Below, one piece after another: positions 57,001-64,000 of a stretch of DNA of 64,000 nucleotides (positions are counted from its first letter, which is position 1; each line of letters begins with the position of its first letter). The notes beneath the pieces are model-generated. The model made no database searches. It was given only the letters and a program-made list of their open reading frames with translations, and was not told where the DNA came from. Source of the DNA: Solanum dulcamara (lineage: Eukaryota; Streptophyta; Magnoliopsida; Solanales; Solanaceae); contig NC_077242.1 in the NCBI RefSeq assembly GCF_947179165.1, positions 50,849,097-50,913,096 on the forward strand, given 5' to 3'. A program made the translations under genes and the position numbers.

Positions 57001-57458
57001 GTCCTATGCGGACACTATGAGAAGAATTTGATGTGGATGATTGTGTATATTTGAAGGTTTCACTTATGAAAGGTGTAATGCAATTTGGTAAGAAAGGAAA
57101 GTTCAGTCTTAGCTATGTAGGACCCTATAGACTAGTGAAGCATGTTGGTAAAGTGGCATATGAGTTAGATTTGCCATTTGAGTTGGCTATGGTTAATCCA
57201 GTATTTTATTTATCAATGTTAAAGAAATTGGTGGGTGATCCAAACTCCATTATGTCATTGGAAATTGTGCACATTGAAGAGAATTTGACTTATGAGGAAG
57301 TCTAGGTGGAAATCTTAGGCCAGCAAGTGAAATGATTTAGGAATAAAGATGTTGTGTATGTCAAAGTGTTGTGGACAAATCAACAAGTAGAGAGTGCTAC
57401 ATGGGAAGCAGAAGAGTACACGATGAAGCATTATATGTATCTCTTTCCTTCTACTTAA
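54041..57458 (+). pseudogene. Tekay pol (element B: protease, RT, RNase H, integrase, chromodomain)
   Basis: Protease turn FLYPGANLSFLTPYLAMRF (54130-54190). Linker 54285-54767. [59 protein letters not shown], and [15 protein letters not shown] (about 55107-55150) with the catalytic DD intact. [37 protein letters not shown]; RNase H MVYCDASCVGLGCVL (55552-55596). Integrase: SRYSIHPGSTKMYHDLRELY, GLPRTRRQHDSTWVIVDRMT, LLDRGTQF, NTAFHPQTDVQAERTIQTLE, ending DFIGSWNEH. After GMLRE, KGKFSLSYVGPYRLVKHVGK (57090-57149). The chromodomain-like end QQVEGATWE-type (QQVESATWEAEEY about 57379-57420, in frame with YMYLFPST*) closes at 57458. About ten breaks, spread evenly. Confidence 0.9.
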
Positions 57459-57699
57459 GCCTAAAGGTACTAAATTAATTCAAGATAAATCGATTAAAAT
57501 CCTACTTATTCAATTCCATATGTCATTTATATGCATGAATGATTCATGAAAGTGATTTTCAAAAGCCATGTTTTATGTTAAGTATGAATTTTACATGTTC
57601 TATGCATTTTAAAATGTTTCTATGTTCATGTTGGGTTGCTAGTGCTCTTACCATGTATTTCCTACACTAGTTGAATCTCATTCAATGATGAATGTTTCG

Positions 57700-57710
57700 A
57701 AGGGGGAGAT
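57700..57710 (+). promoter_or_regulatory. Polypurine tract (element B)
   Basis: AAGGGGGAGAT just before the 3' LTR (TGTAAGACC at 57713). It primes plus-strand synthesis in LTR retroelements. Confidence 0.8.
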
Positions 57711-57712
57711 AT

Positions 57713-59795
57713 TGTAAGACCCTGTAAGATAAAAAGTCGAAAGAAAGATTTTTTTTCAAATGAGTTGAAAATGCCCAAGTCTACGAGTCAGTCTACAACT
57801 CGTAGAAGTTGTTACAGGTCATAAACATGACTCGTAGAGGTAAAGTAAGAATTTAGAAATTTGGATAAGGCAGGATTTGGGTTGACGAGTCCATTAACAA
57901 CCCATAGAGGGAATGATGACTCGTAGAAATAAATCATCGTGACCCACAGATGTCACCCTCAAGACTTCTTCTATGACTCAACAGGATGAGTCGTAGAAAG
58001 GTTTATGAATCATAGAAATGAGTGGTGTGAAAACTTCAGAGACTCCTTAACTTGCAGGTTTTTTTGACCTGCTAGATGGCTCACTTCGATGACCAGTAAA
58101 CTCAACGACGATTCTTAAAGATGACTCGCAACAAAAATACAGAGACTCGATTTTTAGGTCTTTTCAAGACCTGCAGGATGAATTATAATGATGACTCGTT
58201 AGTGTGTCTATGACCCATAGACTCATGTTGTAGAAGTGCATGACTTGGAATTTTAATGAGGGGTAGTTTGGTATTTTTTCTACATGCTAATAATGTATGT
58301 GGACATTTTATGGACTAGATTCATTATGAATTGGATCCTAAATACACCTAAACTCTTTATTTTCCCTCATTAATTCCCAAAATAATTTTAGACTTCTCTC
58401 CCAAGGTTCCTCAAGAGTTCTTCAAGCGTTGATTAGGGTTTCTTCAAAATCAAGTCTCCTTTCTCAAATTTAAGTCCAATTCTAATCAACATATGTGTGG
58501 GTTGATTCATGAGTCCCTTCGGTTCATGAATTATGTTGGGCTAATTCAATTTCTTATTTATTCATTATTTATGATCATTATGAGTATGTCTTCACGTAAA
58601 TTACATGTTTTCTAGATGAATTATGAAAGCCCATGCATGAAGCTATTTCTATGATGAATTTTTATTAATTTTGACCATGGAGTCCTATGTTTCAAGGTAT
58701 ACTTATGAGTTTCAATCAAATTGATTATGTATATGATTTTTTACTCTAAATTCAAGTATGAATTATGATCATCATTATAAGTATGTTTCAAGTTATGATT
58801 TTCATACAAATTATGGAAAAGGTAACTTAGGGCCTTATGTGGTGACCTAGGACCTAATGATATGAATCATGTATGCATGAATTGCAATATGGTAGGAAAA
58901 TTCTCATATTAAATTTATGTTATGAAATGATCTCCTCTATGAATTTCAAACCTATGATCATGTTTATGATATGTTAACTATGATACGTATTTTATGGTAT
59001 TTGACTTAGCACCAAGCGGACTTGAGGTGGACGCCATACCAAAAACCTTAGTAGCAGCCTCATGTCCCATAAACTTCGTGCCACCATAGGTTGAATTATG
59101 GCATAGCTAGTGGATCTATATATAGCATATGTACATAACCTTCCTAGCGGGGTGGAGTCTACCATGGCAAGTAGATTTCCCTTCTCTTCGTTGTATGGAG
59201 AGACAGCAGGATTCCATGTTATAGCTCTCATGGTCTTATTGTCGGTTATAGTTCCTATCTCATATATGTATATGATTATTATGTTACTTTATGTTCTTCA
59301 ACAATGTCCTTTAAAATACTTTGATCATTACGACTTTCCTCATGACTTCACTTAACCTTTTTATCATGTATATTCTTGGTCATTGTATCTGATGATTTAT
59401 ATTGCATGTCATTCCCCCATACTTAGTACATTCAAATGTACTAATGCATATTGTTTCTTACATTGTCTGATAATGTAGGGGTTGAGGTTGAGGATCATAT
59501 CCATCCATGTGACTAGTTAAACTTTTGTATCAGTGATGTCTTGGTGAGTCCTCATCCATCGAGGACAAGTTATGAGTTGTTGTTTCTTACTTTCAAAAAC
59601 TTTTGTTATGTTTTCATTTTAAGTCTATATTGCCAGGTGACATTCTTTGTTATCTTTCATATTCTAGACTCTCTTATAATGTTTCTGCATTTATTTTACC
59701 TTATGTATGCTATATGATATGACAAGAAGCTTAGTTGGAGCCCTTCGAGGTTTTGATCGCCACATTATGAATAGGCCCTAGGTTGGGTCGTGACA
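57713..59795 (+). mobile_element. 3' LTR of element B
   Basis: TGTAAGACC ... GGTTGGGTCGTGACA. Shares U3 palindrome groups with 50481-52723 (for example CTACGAGT/ACTCGTAG arms at 57781-57788 and 57798-57805). The next base, 59796, is integrase sequence of element A (GGAGATCCTTCCAAAAAGGT), giving an exact border. Confidence 0.9.
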
Positions 59796-60628
59796 GGAGA
59801 TCCTTCCAAAAAGGTCTTGGTACCTAAATGAAGCTTAGTATAGATTTTTACCCACAAATGGATGGTCAGGCCGAGAGTACCATTCAAACATTAGAGGAAA
59901 TATTGGGAGCATGCGTGATTTATTTTAAGGGAAATTGGAATGATCATTTACCATTAATAGAATTTGCTTATAATAACAGTTATCACTTTATCATTGAGAT
60001 GGCTCCATTTGAGGCCTTATATGGTTGGCAGTGTAGATCCCCTATCAGTTGGTTTGAGGTAGGTGAAGTTTCATTGATAGGACCCGATTTGGTATTTGAG
60101 GCTATGAACAAGGTTACTCATTAGAGAAAGATTGAAAATGGCCCAAAGCCGACAAAAGTCCAATTAGAATATGAGGAGAAGAGAACTTGAATTTGAGGTT
60201 AATGATTGGGTTTAGTTGAAAATTTCACCATGAAGGGTGTGATGCATTTTGGTAAGAAAGGGAAGCTAAGTCCCCTGTATGTTGGCCCATATCAGATTTT
60301 GAGGAGAATTGGTAAGGTGGCTTATGAATTTGATTTGCCTTCAGATTTGGCATCGGTGCATCCAGTGTTTCATGTGTCATTATTGAGGAAGTTTGTTGGT
60401 GATACTAGATCCATTATGCCATTGGACAACATTGAGGTTAAGGAGTTTTTTTCTTATGAAGAGGCTCCGATTGAGATCTTGGACCGGCAAGTTAGAAAAC
60501 TAAAAAACAAAGAAATAACTTCAGTTAAAGTTTTATGGAGGAACCAAGAGGTTGAGGGTGCTACGTGGGAGGACAAAGATGATATGATATCCCGATATAC
60601 TTATCTCTTTCCTTCTATTCCTAGTTGA
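59796..60628 (+). pseudogene. Tekay pol (element A, second part: integrase end, chromodomain)
   Basis: Continues A's integrase past element B: RSFQKGLGT, then GQAESTIQTLEEILGACVIY, WNDHLPLIEFAYNNSYHF, MAPFEALYGWQCRSPISWFE, and after a shift [49 protein letters not shown]. The chromodomain-like tail ([35 protein letters not shown]) ends at a TAG at 60626-60628. This last 140-codon frame is fully open. The family places this domain at the integrase C-terminus to direct insertion into heterochromatin. Confidence 0.9.
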
Positions 60629-60860
60629 GGTATTTAGTGTCTTCATGATCTAATGATCCCAAATCACGTTTTTCAGTTGCTCTCATGGTTTCATATGCAT
60701 TCATGTTCATGAAATTAGTTTTAAAGACATATTTTAGCTTAAGATTAAAGATTTCTTATTATATGCATTATCCAAAGGTTTTGCACTCATGTTGGGCTAT
60801 TATGTTCCCTTCCTATTCCATTCATGCTAGCTTGAGTCCCATTCGAGGATGAACATTTCC

Positions 60861-60871
60861 AAAGGGGAGAT
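60861..60871 (+). promoter_or_regulatory. Polypurine tract (element A)
   Basis: AAAGGGGAGAT directly before the LTR start TGTAAGAATC at 60874. Confidence 0.78.
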
Positions 60872-60873
60872 AT

Positions 60874-62515
60874 TGTAAGAATCTAGAAGTTGGAAAGTCG
60901 AAAAATGAGGAACAAAAGATGAAATTCCAGAAAACTCAACTTTTGGGTACCAGGTTGTCTTCACGAGACCCAATATGGGCCGTAAAGAAGACCATGGTCC
61001 ATGAAAGGTTGTTGTGGTCCCTGTCTAGCCAAGTGTTGTCCTAAGAGAGGACCAAGAGAGTCCACTACGACCCATGGTGCATTACACAAACCGTAATGGC
61101 CTCTGTGATGAACCCCTCTACAGGCCTCCTATCAGGATCGTTTTCACGACCAAGTTTAGTAGACCTCATTGTCCTCCACGGACTATAAAGGTCTCCGTAG
61201 AGGAATTCTTGAAACCCTCTTTGCAACTCTCAAAATCTCATGACCAATTCTACCACCATAACCATGGTACCCATAATGTGCCATGGTGGATCCTATGGTG
61301 GGTAACCTTCCAAAATCCCTTTTTCATAAAAGTCAAGTCCCTCACCATAGAGGGGACCACAGACCGTGGTTCCCTTCATGGTCTGTGGGGATGGTCTATA
61401 TTGGGTGCCGTATTCAGCTTTAATGAAGGTTATTTTAGTCTTTTCCCTATATCTCATTAATGAATGTGGATGGTTTTTAGGACTAATTTCATAACTATTA
61501 ACTACCCTAAAGGATTCTAACTCTCTCATCCTCTCTATAACTCCTAAAACCCTAAAGTCTTCTCTCCCAAGTCTTCTCTCAAGGTTTTCATTTCTCTCAA
61601 GCAAATTCAAAGGGTTCTTTAAGGTCAAGCTTTCAATCTATACAATCTAACGCTAATCAAGGTTAAGGTATATGAGACTTCATCTATGAGTACCTTTCAC
61701 CCATGGAATCACAACAATCTCCCCTTAATTCTCTTATGATTTCTTCAATTAAAAGCTCTAATTTTATGATTTGCAGTGGGTCTTCTCAATTATGATATTC
61801 TTCAATGTTGTTAGCCTAATTGTGCATAATTTCCATCATGATGCATATTTTCAAGTTGAATTTCAATGGACCAAGCTATATGTTAGTTTCAAGTATGGCT
61901 TATGAGATATGATCATGATTTTCAAGTTATAATCTATGAAAGCTTTATGAATGAATTTAAAGATGTTTTATGCAAAGAAGATTATGAATGCTGATTTTTC
62001 AAGCAAGTGCATGTAAGGGTGAATTAGGATCATTAATAAGGAAGTTGACCTAAGACCCTAACTAATGATGTTTATATGATAAATTATATATAATGATGGA
62101 AGGCCTACAGCCACATTGCATAGTGATGAATTAAATAGAAGGGTGACTCAAGATCCTTCATGGTGACTTAAGACCTTAATGAAAAAGGCAAATTAAGACC
62201 TTAATGGGAAGGTGACTTGAGATCCTTAATGACCTATTCCTGTGAGCGTGTTTATGAAGTATGATTATGAAAATCTTATGATTTATGCAAGCATGAGTAT
62301 GAATCTAATTATGATATGTATTCCTTGGGTTTATATACTTAGGACAAGTGGACTTTGAGGTGAAGGCTCGATCCAAGACCTAGTAGGAACCTCTAGTCTC
62401 TTAAACTACATTGCCACCGTAGGTTTGCGAATATGGCTTAGCTAGTGGATCCACATATAGCACATGATGATATTAATTGGATGGATTTTACGTTGGCAAG
62501 TAGCCTCCCCCTTCT
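60874..62515 (+). mobile_element. 3' LTR of element A, interrupted
   Basis: TGTAAGAATCTAGAAGTTGG start. U3 full of CCATGG/CCGTAA/CCACGG motifs (60968-61400), then TTTAGTCTTTTCCCTA, a leader-like CT-rich stretch (61495-61630) and the R/U5 text shared with F1. It stops at 62515 in CGTTGGCAAGTAGCCTCCCC | TGTGATGACC, where another LTR begins; the missing end should lie beyond the window. Confidence 0.82.
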
Positions 62516-64000
62516 TGTGATGACCCCCTCTCCAGGCCCATATATTCAGGTATTGTCTAAGCTAGGGTCAGCTAGAACACCACCTAAAAACGTTGTATAT
62601 GATGTTCCAATTCTCGATGAAAATGATATCTCTTTTGTATTTTGGACATAACTTTTAATAGGATGGTCAAAATTAGGTGATTTAAATTTCTAAATAACCC
62701 AAACATTATTACCTACAACTTTTGTGACCATAGTTTAGGTTTTGGAGGTTAAGTAGGTCAAATAAATTAATTGTTGTAAGACATGATATGACAAAATAGA
62801 GTATTTGTAGAAGAAAATTCATATCTCACTGTAAGATGCTTCGAATTAGTTGATTCTTGAATGACATAAAAGTGGACTTCTAGAGCAACAATTCATATGA
62901 AGAAACCAAATCCTAATAAGGAAGTTATCTTTTTCAAATGCAGCTCCAAAAATGGGTATTCCGTTAAAAGAAGGTTCATCTCACAACCCATGGAAAGATC
63001 TAGATCCATTTAACATCACCCATGACATCAATAGTCCTCCATTTGACATCAGAATCCCGAATATATCCATTTGACATCACCCATGACATCACAATCTTTT
63101 ATTAAATTTTCAGATTTTCTTTATAATTATTTTAATTATTTTTAGGTCTCTCCTTCATACCTATAAATACCTACCTTATTTCATCATTTTGTTCATCAAG
63201 CTTTCTCAAGCAACTCTTGTCTCTATGCATTCCTTTACTCATTCTCAAAATATAGTTTTAGTTCTTAGTAGTGTATAAATAATATTTTGATGATTCATAT
63301 ACTCTGGGTAGTACAGAAAAGTCTTCGTCGAGGAGAAAATATTAGGATTCAAGAGTGTTTATTAAGTCATCCAATTCTGAGTAATGCTTCGAATTCGAGG
63401 TATGTAAGACTTTAATGAGAGTATTCCTTCCATTCTCATGCTTATTAATAAATTATGTTTATTTTCTTTAAGCTTTACTCTAAGATATGTGGGTGTTTAT
63501 CCATGGGTTCTTCCACCAACGGAGTCAAAAACTCTTTCAACTAAATCTATTGATTTTAAGTAAGATTTTCTTATGGGTAATTCTTATTTCTACTTAATAG
63601 CATGAATCATGGTTAAACCAATAATTATTGTTCTATTTTGATGCAAAATAATTTCATATGTATGTATTGATGGTTTGCAGGTAATTTTTCTATTTATCTC
63701 TTTCAAGGTTATTAAAATTCATGGTGGGTTGTTTAAAACATGATTTTTAATTAATAAATTTTAAAGTATTTATGCATAATCTCTTTTACATACATATTTG
63801 AAAGTTGAAGTGACTTAAACCCATCTAGTTTTACTATATTGTCAATGAAGTTTGACTTGAAAGCTTTGACTCCAAATAAATATTTATGAAAGCAATGTCT
63901 ATGATAAAAAGAGAGTCTTATAAAATAAAAGAATGATGAAATGCTATGAATGATGGATTCTTTATGCAATAAGGATAATTCTTACATATTTTAATTATCA
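62516..64000 (+). mobile_element. Start of a third LTR type, inserted in A's 3' LTR
   Basis: Opens TGTGATGACCCCCTCTCCAG at 62516 and differs from all Tekay LTRs here. Inside are ATCTCACTGTAAGATGCTTC, three ATTTGACATCACCCATGACA-type repeats (63005-63105), a TATA box, and a leader AGCTTTCTCAAGCAACTCTT. It runs past the end of the window, so full length, other border and target duplication (left flank CTTCT, 62511-62515) cannot be seen. Family not recognised; Ty3 is likely from its style. Confidence 0.6.
63162..63169 (+). promoter_or_regulatory. LTR TATA box (third LTR type)
   Basis: TATAAATA in ACCTATAAATACCTACC, followed 30 or so bases on by a CT-rich leader, as expected of a U3/R boundary. 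Confidence 0.6.

Noticed and set aside
61074..61628. 128- and 111-codon frames on opposite strands.
   Set aside because: They fall in A's 3' LTR U3, again palindromic non-coding sequence.
1..64000. Endogenous pararetrovirus (caulimovirid-like) copies, because of the many RT fragments.
   Set aside because: RT fragments are accompanied by integrase, LTRs, PBS and chromodomain or copia order; no movement or coat protein motif was seen.
1..64000. CRISPR array or prokaryotic operons.
   Set aside because: Spliced exons, plant retrotransposons and MITEs show a plant nuclear genome; the tandem arrays (41, 57, 61 and 995 bp) have no spacer-repeat structure.

Overview
This is nuclear DNA of a flowering plant, and the retrotransposon families point to Solanaceae, most likely Solanum. 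It is AT-rich, has almost no long open frames, and is packed with broken LTR retrotransposons, MITEs and a SINE with a TTG-type tail, as in gene-poor or pericentromeric heterochromatin. The family and organism calls rest on recognised protein and repeat motifs read by eye; no database search was possible.

Layout, left to right. 1-3386: 3' end of a Ty3/gypsy Tekay-type chromovirus (element F1), inserted in a Ty1/copia fragment (3387-4545) that is also split by a pogo/Tigger-type DNA transposon remnant (3670-4470). 4546-6720: LTR-like non-coding DNA. 6960-13862: an Athila-type Ty3 element (Ath1: LTR, PBS, gag, RT, RNase H, integrase, extra downstream ORF). 13863-17384: a second, truncated Athila copy (Ath2) with a piece of Tekay LTR in place of part of its gag. 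17385-21999: minus-strand Tekay element (D) with a whole 5' LTR. 22000-23404: minus-strand copia fragment. 23405-29071: plus-strand Tekay element (C), truncated in integrase. 29072-29909: end of another LTR type with 41-bp tandem repeats. 29910-35100: a Tnt1-like copia element broken by a SINE and by a 3-kb solo LTR that itself carries a Mutator-type MITE. 35417-37406: a near-perfect 995-bp tandem duplication, each unit holding a hAT-type MITE. 38634-39578: the only convincing host gene, three 3'-terminal coding exons with clean splice sites. 39757-40080: minus-strand copia RT fragment. 40081-42621: unassigned AT-rich DNA with small tandem repeats. 42622-45936: LTR mosaic and a probable solo LTR. 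45937-47060: minus-strand Tekay fragment (E). 47062-62515: Tekay element A, interrupted in its integrase gene by a complete Tekay element B (50481-59795). 62516-64000: start of a further LTR, inserted into A's 3' LTR and running off the window.

None of the elements looks able to move by itself: every polyprotein has stops and frameshifts, though some catalytic motifs survive. The value of the window is its insertion history. Several target-site duplications can be read directly (pogo TA, SINE 13 bp, solo LTR ACACC, Mutator MITE 9 bp, hAT MITE 8 bp, element B GGAGA-like), so the order of events can be worked out. I did not find a novel multi-gene system. The best leads are the unidentified acidic-tailed host gene, the very recent 995-bp duplication next to it, and the palindromic repeat code in the Tekay U3 regions.
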